Positions 19,580-29,386 of a stretch of 45,981 nucleotides of DNA are shown in pieces. Source of the DNA: an uncultured Alphaproteobacteria bacterium (GTDB lineage: Bacteria > Pseudomonadota > Alphaproteobacteria > HIMB59 > GCA-002718135); NCBI GenBank assembly GCA_902553005.1, contig CACDIK010000008.1, positions 1-45,981 on the forward strand, given 5' to 3'. The translations under genes and the position numbers were made by a program. The notes under the pieces were generated by a model. The model was not told where the DNA came from. It saw nothing but the letters and a program-made list of their open reading frames with translations, and ran no database searches. Each line of letters begins with the position of its first letter. Positions within the stretch are counted from its first letter, which is position 1.

Positions 19580-20368
19580 TTAATATGCGCTAGTATTATC
19601 GGATTTAGTATCTATATCTTTTATTTCTTTTAATAAACTTTCAGCATGAGATGTCATCATTCTAAAATCGGAAAGTAAAGTGGTAAATTGAAAACCATAT
19701 TCCATCATTTCTTTCATATACTTAACTGATCCATTATGAATTCCAGCAATTTTTCCTTTTTCTTTTGCTTTTTTTGCAATCATTTTAATGTTTGAAAATA
19801 CCGGATCTTCACGAACATCAAATTTAGGTGGCAAACCATATGAAGAACTCATATCTGCAGGCCCAATATAAATACCAGTTAAGTTTGGAACTGAAAGAAT
19901 GGCATCTAAATTTTCGACTGCCTCTTTTGTTTCAACCATTGCTAAACTTACTATGTTGTTATTCGCATGCTTATGGTAATCTGATCCATATGCAACCTGA
20001 GCTCTCATTGGACCAAAACTTCTTTGTCCAATAGGGGGGTAATAACAATATGAAACGAACTTTTCGCAGTCCTCTTTTGTATTAATCATTGGTGCAATAA
20101 TACCCTGCACTCCAAGATCTAACATTTTCATAATAATTCCAGGTTCATTCCAAGGAACTCTTGTCATCGGAACAGTATTACTATTTGATAATCCCTGAAC
20201 CATCGCAATAGCAGTTGAATAGTCATTTTGACCATGTTGCATATCAATTGTAACAGAATCCCATCCCATTTTTCCAAATGCTTCAGCTGTAAAAGAATTA
20301 GGAATTGATAGCCATGCATTTATAGATGCTTCATTTTTCTCCCATATGTCAAAGAGTGTGTTTTTCAT
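19580..20368 (-). CDS. HpcH/HpaI aldolase/citrate lyase family protein
   Basis: NAWLSIPNSFTAEAFGKMGWDSVTIDMQHGQNDY, GVQGIIAPMINTKEDC, YYPPIGQRSFGP, GIYIGPADMSSSYG. Confidence 0.93.
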   Translation of the reverse strand: MKNTLFDIWEKNEASINAWLSIPNSFTAEAFGKMGWDSVTIDMQHGQNDYSTAIAMVQGLSNSNTVPMTRVPWNEPGIIMKMLDLGVQGIIAPMINTKEDCEKFVSYCYYPPIGQRSFGPMRAQVAYGSDYHKHANNNIVSLAMVETKEAVENLDAILSVPNLTGIYIGPADMSSSYGLPPKFDVREDPVFSNIKMIAKKAKEKGKIAGIHNGSVKYMKEMMEYGFQFTTLLSDFRMMTSHAESLLKEIKDIDTKSDNTSAY

Positions 20369-20533
20369 AAAAATTTATTATTATTATTATTATTATATTT
20401 AAATATAATTACTATTAAAATTAACTCGTAAATATGTAATTCTCAAACTTTAGAGGTATTTTGCCCTACTAAATACAATCAACTTGCAGTGATTTAAAAA
20501 TTCTTTAATGTAATATTATTAAATGGAGGAATT

Positions 20534-21862
20534 ATGATTAGAACATTAATAAGTTTTGTATCTGTAATTATTTTATCTACTTCTTTTTCTGCACTAGCAA
20601 AAACTAAGGTAACTTGGTCGATGGAATCAAATGCAGATAGAGATCCAATAATGATTGAAAAATTACAAAATGCTTATAACAATTCTCAAGGCAATTATGA
20701 ACTCGTTATCGAATTTGAAGATAATGAAACAAGATTAACTTCAATGAGAACTGCTATGATTGGCGGTATGGGTCCTGATATCGTCGAGACTCCTGGTCCA
20801 TCTTATGTGAAAGAGTATCATGCAGCTGGTATGTTAGAAAATTTAGATTCATACGCTGCAGAATTTGGCTGGAAAGACAAGATGATACCTTGGGCTTATA
20901 GTTCAGGAGTTTTCGAAGGAAGTTTATACGCAATTCCAAAAACACATGAATCAATGGTTATGCTTTATAATAAAACTTTATTTGAAGAAAATAATTGGAA
21001 AGTACCAACAACATTAGAAGAATTAGAAGATGTTGCTGGCAAAATTAAAGCTAAAGGTATGAACGTATTTTCATATGGATCAGATGGATGGCAACCTACT
21101 CATGAACACCTTGTAGGAATTTATTTAAATAACTATGCAGGTCCTCAAGCTGTATATGAAGCAATAATTGGTGAAAGAGAATGGACAGATCCTGTTTTTG
21201 TTGAAGCTCTTGAGTTACTTAAAAAACATATGGTTGATGAGGGATATTGGTCTGGAAGTCTAGAAAATTATTATGCTATTGGATGGGATGATTTCCATGC
21301 TCAATTTGCTAATAGAGGGGCAGCCATGATGACAATTGGTACTTGGACTTTTCAAGCAACACAATTAGGTATTGGTGCGAGCGATGATGAGTGGGGTTGG
21401 GCTCCACTTCCATCTCTATCTTCGCAATCTCCAGATCCTAATTTTATGATTGCAATTGGTACAACTATGTCAGTTAATGCAAATGGTAAAAATAAAGATG
21501 GTGCGATAGATGTTTTAAACTGGATAATGAGTAACAAAGACAAAGTTCTTGATATTGCTAAAGATTTTGAATTTGGAGAAATGGTAGTTCCATTAACTCT
21601 ATCTAGTAGTGATATTCCAACTGATATTGCTCCTCAAGTTCAAGATTATCTAAGCGAATATGCAAGAATTACTGGCGAAGGTAATTATGGATATTGTACT
21701 TGGACTTTTTGGCCTGCTGACCCTGGTGTTCATATTTGGAAAGATATGGAAGTAGTATGGGCTGGCGATATATCAGTTGAAGATTTCTTATATGATCATC
21801 AAAAGATGTGGGATAAAGCTAGAAAGAATGGCGACACTTTACCAGTTCCATTAAGAAACTAA
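20534..21862 (+). CDS. Carbohydrate ABC transporter substrate-binding protein (extracellular family 1)
   Basis: Signal peptide, KVTWSMESNADRDPIMIEKLQNAYN..., GPDIVETPGPSYVKEYHAAGMLENL; GGAGG RBS; followed by two permeases. Confidence 0.93.
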   Translation: MIRTLISFVSVIILSTSFSALAKTKVTWSMESNADRDPIMIEKLQNAYNNSQGNYELVIEFEDNETRLTSMRTAMIGGMGPDIVETPGPSYVKEYHAAGMLENLDSYAAEFGWKDKMIPWAYSSGVFEGSLYAIPKTHESMVMLYNKTLFEENNWKVPTTLEELEDVAGKIKAKGMNVFSYGSDGWQPTHEHLVGIYLNNYAGPQAVYEAIIGEREWTDPVFVEALELLKKHMVDEGYWSGSLENYYAIGWDDFHAQFANRGAAMMTIGTWTFQATQLGIGASDDEWGWAPLPSLSSQSPDPNFMIAIGTTMSVNANGKNKDGAIDVLNWIMSNKDKVLDIAKDFEFGEMVVPLTLSSSDIPTDIAPQVQDYLSEYARITGEGNYGYCTWTFWPADPGVHIWKDMEVVWAGDISVEDFLYDHQKMWDKARKNGDTLPVPLRN

Positions 21863-21874
21863 AATAAATATAAA

Positions 21875-21900
21875 ACAGTGAAGCTTCAAAGCTTCACTGT
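21875..21900 (+). terminator. Intercistronic hairpin between substrate-binding protein and permease genes
   Basis: ACAGTGAAGCT-TCAA-AGCTTCACTGT: perfect 11-bp stem with tetraloop and no U-tract. Confidence 0.6.
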
Positions 21901-21908
21901 ATCTAAAA

Positions 21909-22784
21909 ATGAAAATATTTTCTAACAAAAATTTTGTTGCTTGGTATTTTGTCTTTCCTGTTGCATTCATTCATTTATTTGTAATAGGTATTCCATCACT
22001 AGCGAGTTTAGCTTTATGTTTAACTGACTGGAGAGGACTTGGTGAAATAAATTATATTGGTTTTGAAAATTTTATAGAACTATTTGATGATAGATATCTT
22101 AAAAAAGCAATTATAAATAATGTAATCTGGACTATTGCTTTCCTAACTGTTCCAGTCGGAATTGCATTAACTTGTGCTTATCTGCTTACAGGAATTAAAA
22201 GAGGCCAAATGTTTTTTCGACTTGCTTTCTTTTTTCCTTACATGCTCGCAAGTGTAATTAATTGTCAAATTTGGAAATATTTATTTCACCCAATTCATGG
22301 TCTTGGTGGTTTTTTTGAGAGGATTGGTTGGGATTTATTAGCAGTATCTCCATTTACAATGAAATCAACTTCTCTATTTGCAGTAGCATTTGTTGATGGT
22401 TGGCATTTCTGGGGATTCCTTGTTGTTATATATTTAACAGGTATGTATCAAGTTGATAATCATCTTTACGAAGCTGCAGATATTGAGGGTGCAACAAAAT
22501 TTCAAAAATTTAGATACATAACGTTACCAATGATAAGACCAGTATTTGTTTTTAGTATCATGATTATAATTATTTGGTCTGTTCCAGTATTTGATTATGT
22601 ATATATTTTAACAGGTGGTGGTCCTGCATACAGTTCAGAAGTAATAGCAAACTATATGTATTCTCAAGCATTTGAGAGATTTGATGTTGGATACTCTTCT
22701 GCAATAGGAACACTAATGTTTTTTTATGTTATGATTATAGTTGCTTTGTTTGGTCTTTTTAGAAAAGCTGGGTGGGATATATAA
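21909..22784 (+). CDS. Carbohydrate ABC transporter permease (MalF/UgpA type)
   Basis: Multi-TM with EAADIEGATKFQKFRYITLPMIRPV (EAA loop). Confidence 0.93.
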   Translation: MKIFSNKNFVAWYFVFPVAFIHLFVIGIPSLASLALCLTDWRGLGEINYIGFENFIELFDDRYLKKAIINNVIWTIAFLTVPVGIALTCAYLLTGIKRGQMFFRLAFFFPYMLASVINCQIWKYLFHPIHGLGGFFERIGWDLLAVSPFTMKSTSLFAVAFVDGWHFWGFLVVIYLTGMYQVDNHLYEAADIEGATKFQKFRYITLPMIRPVFVFSIMIIIIWSVPVFDYVYILTGGGPAYSSEVIANYMYSQAFERFDVGYSSAIGTLMFFYVMIIVALFGLFRKAGWDI

Positions 22785-23620
22785 TGATAGTTGCAAAATA
22801 TAGAAGTAGAGAGGTGATATCCAATTATATAATTCTTATTATATTTGCTTTAATAGCAATTCTTCCATTAGCTGTTCTTATTTTTAACTCAATTAAGCCT
22901 CAAATGGAGTTTGGCGTTAATCCACTTGGACCTCCAAGTGAAATAAGATTTGAAAATTTTAGTGAAGCTTGGGTTAAGGGAGAATATGCCAAAGTTTTTT
23001 TTAATTCTTTAAAGTTAGTTACTGGATCAGTATTTTTGTGTCTTGCTGTTTCACTAGCAGCTGGATTTAGTCTTGCAAAGTTAAACCCTAAAGGCTCTGC
23101 AATAATTGCTGTTTATCTTTTAGTTGGTATAAGTATTCCTGCACAACTTTATATCGTGCCTTTGTTCTTATTATGGAAGGAGATACATCTTTTAAATACG
23201 CATATAGGATTGATTATAATCTACACAGCTTTAAATGCACCATTCGCAACTTTCTTAATTAGATCATATATGATTAGATTGCCAGATGAGCTATTTGAGG
23301 CCGCACGACTTGATGGAGCTAATACTTTTCAACTTTTTTTTAGAGTTGCGCTACCTCTTTCATGGCCAGTTATTTTAACTGCAGGATTAATAATATCTCT
23401 TGCAGTTTGGAATGAATTTTTATTTGCTTTAACTTTTATTAGTGAAGAAGGCTTTAAACCAATGGCTACTATATTATTTGCATTTCAGTGGAGATTTGAA
23501 AATAACTATGCACTTCAAAGTGCATCAGCGATAATGATGGTTGCACCTGTGGCAATTCTTTTCATGCTATTTCAAAGGAGATTTATTTCTGGATTAACTA
23601 GTGGAGGATTAAAAGGTTAA
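22772..23620 (+). CDS. Carbohydrate ABC transporter permease (MalG/UgpE type)
   Basis: EAARLDGANTFQLFFRVALPLSWPV EAA loop; C-terminal QRRFISGLTSGGLKG typical of MalG-like permeases. Confidence 0.93.
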   Translation: MGYIMIVAKYRSREVISNYIILIIFALIAILPLAVLIFNSIKPQMEFGVNPLGPPSEIRFENFSEAWVKGEYAKVFFNSLKLVTGSVFLCLAVSLAAGFSLAKLNPKGSAIIAVYLLVGISIPAQLYIVPLFLLWKEIHLLNTHIGLIIIYTALNAPFATFLIRSYMIRLPDELFEAARLDGANTFQLFFRVALPLSWPVILTAGLIISLAVWNEFLFALTFISEEGFKPMATILFAFQWRFENNYALQSASAIMMVAPVAILFMLFQRRFISGLTSGGLKG

Positions 23621-25783
23621 ATGGCTTATAAGTTAGACAAAAATTATGAAGAAAAAGTTTATGCAGGTGTTTTGGGAAAAATTATAGGTGTCTTTCTTGG
23701 CAGACCATTTGAAAATTGGTCTTATGAAAGAATAATGAAGGAATTGGGACCTATTAATTATTATGTAAATGATAAATTAGATTTTCCACTACCAGTCTCC
23801 GATGATGATATTACAGGTACCTTTACTTTTTTACGTGCTTTTAGAGAATGTAATTATAATAAAAATATCACTGCCAAAGATATAGGTAAAACATGGTTGA
23901 ATAATATTATTGAAGATAAAACAATACTGTGGTGGGGTGGAAAAGGACATTCAGCAGAAGATACAGCTTTCCAAAATCTGAAACAAGGCATAGACGCACC
24001 AAAAAGTGGATCCATTCAGACTAACGGTAAAGTTATCGCTGAACAAATTGGAGCACAAATATTTATTGATGGTTGGGCAATGGTATCACCTGGTGATCCA
24101 GAAAAAGCAGCACATTATGCAAAACTAGCTGCAAGTGTCAGTCATGATGGAGAAGCGATTTATGGTGCTCAAGTAGTAGCTGCTTTAGAGTCAATGGCAT
24201 TTATAGAAAATGATTTAACAAAGTTGGTTGAGCAAGCTAAAAAATTTATCCCAAAAAAATCAGTAATATTTAAATTAATATCTGACATACAAGAATGGAG
24301 TTCTGGAAATTTAGGATGGGAGCAGGCAAGGGAAAAAATTGTCGAGAATTATGGTTATGATAAATATTTAGGTAATTGTCATATGGTGCCTAATCATGCA
24401 TTAATAATTATGGCTTTATTATTTGGTGATGATGATTTTCAAAAAACAATGATGATTGTTAATACTGCCGGTTGGGATACAGATTGTAATTCTGGTAATG
24501 TGGGATGTATCTTAGGAATAAAAAATGGAATTGATGGTCTTAAAAAAGGACCTGATTATTTGTCACCTATTAATGACATACTATATTGCCCATCTGCTTC
24601 AGGAGGTGAAACTCTCACCGATGCATTATCAGAAACTTATAAAATAATTAATACAACAAGAAAAATCAATGGACTTGATGAAATATTACCTAAAAATGGA
24701 GCTAGATTTCATTTTGATATTAAGGATTCTACACAAGGTTGGAGAACTGTAAATGGTGATCAATTTTGTGAAACAAAAATAAGTAACATTGAGTATAAAT
24801 CTAATATAGGTGAAAGAGCTCTTAAGATTTCTTATAAGAATCTCTTAGTAGATCAGATTGCAGAAGTTTATGTCGAGACTTTTTTTCCTGAAGTTATTCT
24901 TGAATTAGAGGGAAAAAAAAGAGAAGATTTTTTTCATTATGATTACATTTCTTGCCCTACAATTTTTTCTGGACAAAAAGTAAAAATTGAAATTGAAAAC
25001 ACTTCAACCCATGAAGTATCAATTGCATTATTTTCTAAACATTGGGGTGAAGATGACAAGCTAGAAAAAATTACTTCAGATATTTTTGAATTAAATAGAA
25101 ATGAAAAAAAAGAAATATCTTGGCAAGTTCCAAGTACTGACGCAAATCCGATTGGCCAAATTGGAATAGATATTATGTCAAAAAATAATCAATCTGGAGA
25201 ACTTATCCTTAATTATGTTAATTTTGAAGGAGAGCCAAAACAAATATTTAAAAGACCTGAGCACATCGAAAGTTATAAAAGAGGTATAGAAAAAAAAGAA
25301 GGTTACTATGGTCAAATCTGGAGAAATGCTTGGGTACAAACTTTAGATAAATGGGAAGAAAGAGGAAAGAATTTTAGAATATGTCAGAACATTGGCAGGG
25401 AAATTCTATTTACAGGAACTGATTTATGGAAAGATTATTCAGTTTCGTCAAATATTCTTTTACAGTCATGTAGCTCCGGTGGACTAGTCTCAAGAGCCCA
25501 GGGAGTTAAAAAATACTACACTCTAGAAATTTGTAGAGATAATAAATTGAGAATAGGTAAGATGAATAATGATTATACAACACTTAAAGAAGTAGATTTT
25601 GAAGTAGAATTTTTTAAGGAGTATAATATGAAAATGACTGTTCAAAAAAATAAAATTATAGGACAAATAAATGATAAAACTCTTATTGAAATTGAAGATA
25701 ATGATAATCCGTTACTTAATGGAGGTTCTGGTTTAGTTGTTGAAAATGGAACTTTGGTTACAGACCAAGTAATGCTAAGTTAA
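23621..25783 (+). CDS. ADP-ribosylglycohydrolase family protein with a large C-terminal extension
   Basis: N-terminal GVLGKIIGVFLGRPFENW, PVSDDDITGTFTFLRA and NTAGWDTDCNSGNVGCILG match the ADP-ribosylglycohydrolase metal-binding pattern. About 370 extra C-terminal residues look beta-rich. Confidence 0.87.
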   Translation: MAYKLDKNYEEKVYAGVLGKIIGVFLGRPFENWSYERIMKELGPINYYVNDKLDFPLPVSDDDITGTFTFLRAFRECNYNKNITAKDIGKTWLNNIIEDKTILWWGGKGHSAEDTAFQNLKQGIDAPKSGSIQTNGKVIAEQIGAQIFIDGWAMVSPGDPEKAAHYAKLAASVSHDGEAIYGAQVVAALESMAFIENDLTKLVEQAKKFIPKKSVIFKLISDIQEWSSGNLGWEQAREKIVENYGYDKYLGNCHMVPNHALIIMALLFGDDDFQKTMMIVNTAGWDTDCNSGNVGCILGIKNGIDGLKKGPDYLSPINDILYCPSASGGETLTDALSETYKIINTTRKINGLDEILPKNGARFHFDIKDSTQGWRTVNGDQFCETKISNIEYKSNIGERALKISYKNLLVDQIAEVYVETFFPEVILELEGKKREDFFHYDYISCPTIFSGQKVKIEIENTSTHEVSIALFSKHWGEDDKLEKITSDIFELNRNEKKEISWQVPSTDANPIGQIGIDIMSKNNQSGELILNYVNFEGEPKQIFKRPEHIESYKRGIEKKEGYYGQIWRNAWVQTLDKWEERGKNFRICQNIGREILFTGTDLWKDYSVSSNILLQSCSSGGLVSRAQGVKKYYTLEICRDNKLRIGKMNNDYTTLKEVDFEVEFFKEYNMKMTVQKNKIIGQINDKTLIEIEDNDNPLLNGGSGLVVENGTLVTDQVMLS

Positions 25784-25785
25784 AA

Positions 25786-26769
25786 ATGAAATTTAGAAAA
25801 TTTGGCTCTCTTGATTGGAATGTTTCTGAAATAGGTTTAGGCTGTTGGCAGATTGGGGCCGATTGGGGTAATGTAAGTGAAGAGAAGGCAAATGAGGTAT
25901 TACAATCGTCATATGAAAATGGAGTAAATTTTTTTGATACAGCTGATGTTTATGGTGATGGCAGAAGTGAAAAATTTGTGGGAAATTTTATAAATTCTAT
26001 TTCTGAAAGAATTTATGTAGCAACAAAAGCTGGTAGACGTATTAACCCACACGTTGCAAATGGTTATTATGATAAAGATTTGATGGAGTCATTTGTAGAC
26101 CGATCATTATCAAATCTAAATATTGAAACTATCGATCTTTTACAAATGCATTGTCCTCCAACAGAAGTTTATTCATCAGATCATACTTTTGAAATGTTAG
26201 ATTATTTAGTAGGTAAAGGAAAAATACAAAATTACGGTTTTAGCGTTGAAACAGTTGATCAAGCATTAGAATGTATAAAAAAACCTCAAACAAAGTCTAT
26301 TCAAGTTATATTTAATATTTTTAGACAAAAACCTGCAGAAGAATTATTTAAAATAGCAAAAGAAAAAATAGTAGCAATCATAGTTAGAGTCCCTCTTGCT
26401 AGCGGTTTGTTATCAGGAAAATTTGATAAAAATTCTTCCTTTGCCTCTGATGATCATCGAAATTATAATATCAACGGTGATGCATTTGATGTTGGTGAAA
26501 CATTCTCTGGGGTCAATTATTCAAAAGCTTTGGAAGCAGTCGAAGAACTTAAAAATATAATTCCAAATGAAGTAACTCTTTCTCAATTATCTCTTAAATG
26601 GATTTTAATGCATGAGGCTGTGAGTGTTGTAATTCCAGGGGCAAAAAATAAAGATCATGTTGATCTAAATACTGCCTCCAGTGAAATTAAAGAAATTTCT
26701 TCGTTGATGAATGAAATAAGTGATATCTATACAAAATATTTCTATGATGATGTACATCATCGTTGGTAA
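25786..26769 (+). CDS. Aldo/keto reductase
   Basis: GLGCWQIGADWG, NFFDTADVYGDGRSEKFVG, DLLQMHCPP, VVIPGAKNKDHVDLN. Confidence 0.93.
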   Translation: MKFRKFGSLDWNVSEIGLGCWQIGADWGNVSEEKANEVLQSSYENGVNFFDTADVYGDGRSEKFVGNFINSISERIYVATKAGRRINPHVANGYYDKDLMESFVDRSLSNLNIETIDLLQMHCPPTEVYSSDHTFEMLDYLVGKGKIQNYGFSVETVDQALECIKKPQTKSIQVIFNIFRQKPAEELFKIAKEKIVAIIVRVPLASGLLSGKFDKNSSFASDDHRNYNINGDAFDVGETFSGVNYSKALEAVEELKNIIPNEVTLSQLSLKWILMHEAVSVVIPGAKNKDHVDLNTASSEIKEISSLMNEISDIYTKYFYDDVHHRW

Positions 26770-26775
26770 TAAATT

Positions 26776-27921
26776 TTGTTAGAAGAAACTAAGATATTTA
26801 GAAGAGCAACTTTAGCTTCAATAATAACATCAAGTTACCCTATGATTGTTGTTGGGTGTTACTTTGGCATTACACCATGGAATATGAATAGGTTATCAAT
26901 TGATGAAACTGATTTGAGTTTTTCAATATTAATTTTTGGGATTTTTTTTGTATTATCAAACCAAATTGCTGGAAGAATACTTGTGCCAAAATATGGAACA
27001 AAGCTAGTAATGTCTTTAGCTTTTCCACTTATTACTTTTTCTACTTTACTATCAATTATATCTTCATCCTATTTTTATTTTTTATTAACTTTTATTCCAG
27101 CTGGAATTGGATGGGGTGCTTCTGGACCAATTGGAGGAATACATTGTCAACTAATTGAAAAGCATTTTAAGAAAATTATTACTCCTTATTACGCGATGGG
27201 TTTCAACATTGGTATTCTTGTTGGTGGTGGTTTAGCTGGTATAATTATGCGGTATAGCTTTGAGCCATTTATGTTTTTTCTTGTTTTATCTTTTTCTTCA
27301 ATTTTAGTTGCATTATTAGTTCTTCATTTGGGATTACCTAGTAATTTAGATTTCAAAGGTAAAGGAGAAAAATTTAAAATTCCAGAATCAAATGTTCTTA
27401 TATTTGGGTTCTTATTATTTTTTGTTTTCGGGTCTGGCGGTATTATAATGGACTGGTCTACATTATGGCTATCAAAAGATTTAAATGCCCCTCTTTATCT
27501 TGCAAGTATGGGATTAATATTTTTTAGTATTGGGGGTATTTTAGCAAATTTATTCTCTAACTATTTAATTGATTTATTTACTGAAAAAGTTGTAGGTTGT
27601 CATTTTGTAATGATTGGAGCATCAATAATGCTTCTGTCTTTATTAACAAACAATTTTTATATTATACTAGGTGTCTTATGTATTTATGGATTTGCTATAG
27701 CAAACTTGGTTCCTATAGTTATTCGTCAAGCTGTTAAGCAGTCTAACGAGAGTATTCCAATGACTGTAACTAATCTCATAACTATTGGATTATCTTCTAC
27801 AATGATTATGCCAGCAGCAATTGGTTTTCTTGCAGAAACATTTTCCCTAACTTTAAATATGTATTTACTATCTATTATTGTATTTACTTCTGGATTTGTT
27901 TTTTTACTTAAGTTTAAATAA
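26776..27921 (+). CDS. MFS transporter
   Basis: About 12 TM segments; IPAGIGWGASGPIGG; TTG start immediately after the AKR gene. Confidence 0.85.
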   Translation: MLEETKIFRRATLASIITSSYPMIVVGCYFGITPWNMNRLSIDETDLSFSILIFGIFFVLSNQIAGRILVPKYGTKLVMSLAFPLITFSTLLSIISSSYFYFLLTFIPAGIGWGASGPIGGIHCQLIEKHFKKIITPYYAMGFNIGILVGGGLAGIIMRYSFEPFMFFLVLSFSSILVALLVLHLGLPSNLDFKGKGEKFKIPESNVLIFGFLLFFVFGSGGIIMDWSTLWLSKDLNAPLYLASMGLIFFSIGGILANLFSNYLIDLFTEKVVGCHFVMIGASIMLLSLLTNNFYIILGVLCIYGFAIANLVPIVIRQAVKQSNESIPMTVTNLITIGLSSTMIMPAAIGFLAETFSLTLNMYLLSIIVFTSGFVFLLKFK

Positions 27922-27926
27922 AATTA

Positions 27927-28733
27927 ATGAATAAATTAAAAATATCTCAAGTTCAATTTCAAGCAAGTCATATTCCTACTTTAAATGCAGAGATTCTTGA
28001 GAAAAGTTTTAATAATATTTTAAAATTTAAGCCTCACTTAATTTGTACACCAGAATGCTCAAACATTATTACTAATAATAAAAATTATTTAATATCAAAT
28101 GCACCGTATCAAAACACCTGTCCAGTATTGAAAATGGCAAAAGATTTTGCTAAAAAAAATAAAGTTACCATCAATCTAGGCTCTTTACTTTTAAAAGTTA
28201 AAAATCAAAGAAAGCTTGTGAATAGATCTTATTTCATAAATAATAATGGCGTTATAGAAAAAACGTATAATAAGATTCATATGTTTGATGTCAAAATTAA
28301 TAAAAAAGAAAAACATCAAGAGTCATCTTTGTTTCAAGCTGGTATTAAAATAACTTATGCAAAAATTAATAATATTAAATTAGGAATGACAATTTGTTAT
28401 GATTTACGATTTCCTTCTTTATACAGGAAGCTTGCCAAAAAAGATTGTGCAATTATTTTAGTTCCAGCTGCATTTACAAGACCTACAGGGAAAGATCATT
28501 GGGAAATTTTAAATCGATCAAGAGCTATAGAAAATAATGTATTTATTGTAGCAACAGGAATGTGTGGAAATCATCATATGAATAGAAAAACTTATGGACA
28601 TTCTCTCTTAGTTGATCCTTGGGGTAAGATTGTAAATATTACCAAAAATAAACCTTCTATATTAAACTCAACAATCAATCTTTTAGAGGTAAAAAAAATA
28701 AGAAAAAAAATTCCCTCCTTAAAATATGAGTAA
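27927..28733 (+). CDS. Carbon-nitrogen hydrolase (Nit family)
   Basis: FKPHLICTPECSNII (Glu), YNKIHMFDV (Lys), GMTICYDLRFPSLYRKL (Cys), VPAAFTRPTGKDHWEILNRSRAIEN. Confidence 0.93.
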   Translation: MNKLKISQVQFQASHIPTLNAEILEKSFNNILKFKPHLICTPECSNIITNNKNYLISNAPYQNTCPVLKMAKDFAKKNKVTINLGSLLLKVKNQRKLVNRSYFINNNGVIEKTYNKIHMFDVKINKKEKHQESSLFQAGIKITYAKINNIKLGMTICYDLRFPSLYRKLAKKDCAIILVPAAFTRPTGKDHWEILNRSRAIENNVFIVATGMCGNHHMNRKTYGHSLLVDPWGKIVNITKNKPSILNSTINLLEVKKIRKKIPSLKYE

Positions 28734-29346
28734 TTTTAAATCTTTGGTCTCGGGTGTTGGTAATTTAATTAAAACAACAAAATACTATGATGATTGGTCA
28801 GAAAATTACGATAAGACATTGAAGTTATGGAATTATCAAGCACCTAAAAAAAGCATAAAATTTTTAAAAGAAACAATTAATACAAAACCAAAAAATATTT
28901 TAGATTTAGCTTGTGGGACTGGTTTATTTGGTACTGAGTTAAAAAAAATTTATCCAAAAAGTAACATTTATGGCTCAGATATTTCAAAAAAAAGCTTAAA
29001 AATTTCATCTGGTAAAAAAATTTATAAAAAATTACAAATAAAAAACTTTGAACAATTGCATAATTATAAAATAAAATTTGATCTTATTTCTCTAATAGGT
29101 TCTATGACATATTGTAAAAACTTTGATAAACTTTTTGCCAATATTAATAAAAATATTAAAAATAATGGTTTAGTATTATTTACACATAGAATTGATTTAT
29201 GGCAGCAGCAGGATTTTTTAAGTATTTTAAAAAAACATTTAAAGTCATTAAAAATCATTAAAATTTCTAGACCTTTAAATTATTTACCTTTGAATAAAGA
29301 TTTTAAAAACAAAATAAAAATCAAAATTGTTTTATTACAAAAATAA
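28726..29346 (+). CDS. Class I SAM-dependent methyltransferase
   Basis: YYDDWSENYDKTLKLWNYQAP, ILDLACGTGLFGTELKKIYP, GSDISKKSL. Confidence 0.9.
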   Translation: MSNFKSLVSGVGNLIKTTKYYDDWSENYDKTLKLWNYQAPKKSIKFLKETINTKPKNILDLACGTGLFGTELKKIYPKSNIYGSDISKKSLKISSGKKIYKKLQIKNFEQLHNYKIKFDLISLIGSMTYCKNFDKLFANINKNIKNNGLVLFTHRIDLWQQQDFLSILKKHLKSLKIIKISRPLNYLPLNKDFKNKIKIKIVLLQK

Positions 29347-29386
29347 TAAAAATTTAGGCTTTTTAATTAAAAAAATTGAGCCAAAA

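Noticed and set aside
23621-25783. Toxin-antitoxin or phage-defence ADP-ribosylation system (DraT/DraG- or DarTG-like)
   Set aside because: No ADP-ribosyltransferase or toxin partner is adjacent; the gene is embedded in a sugar-import operon, so a catabolic role is more likely.
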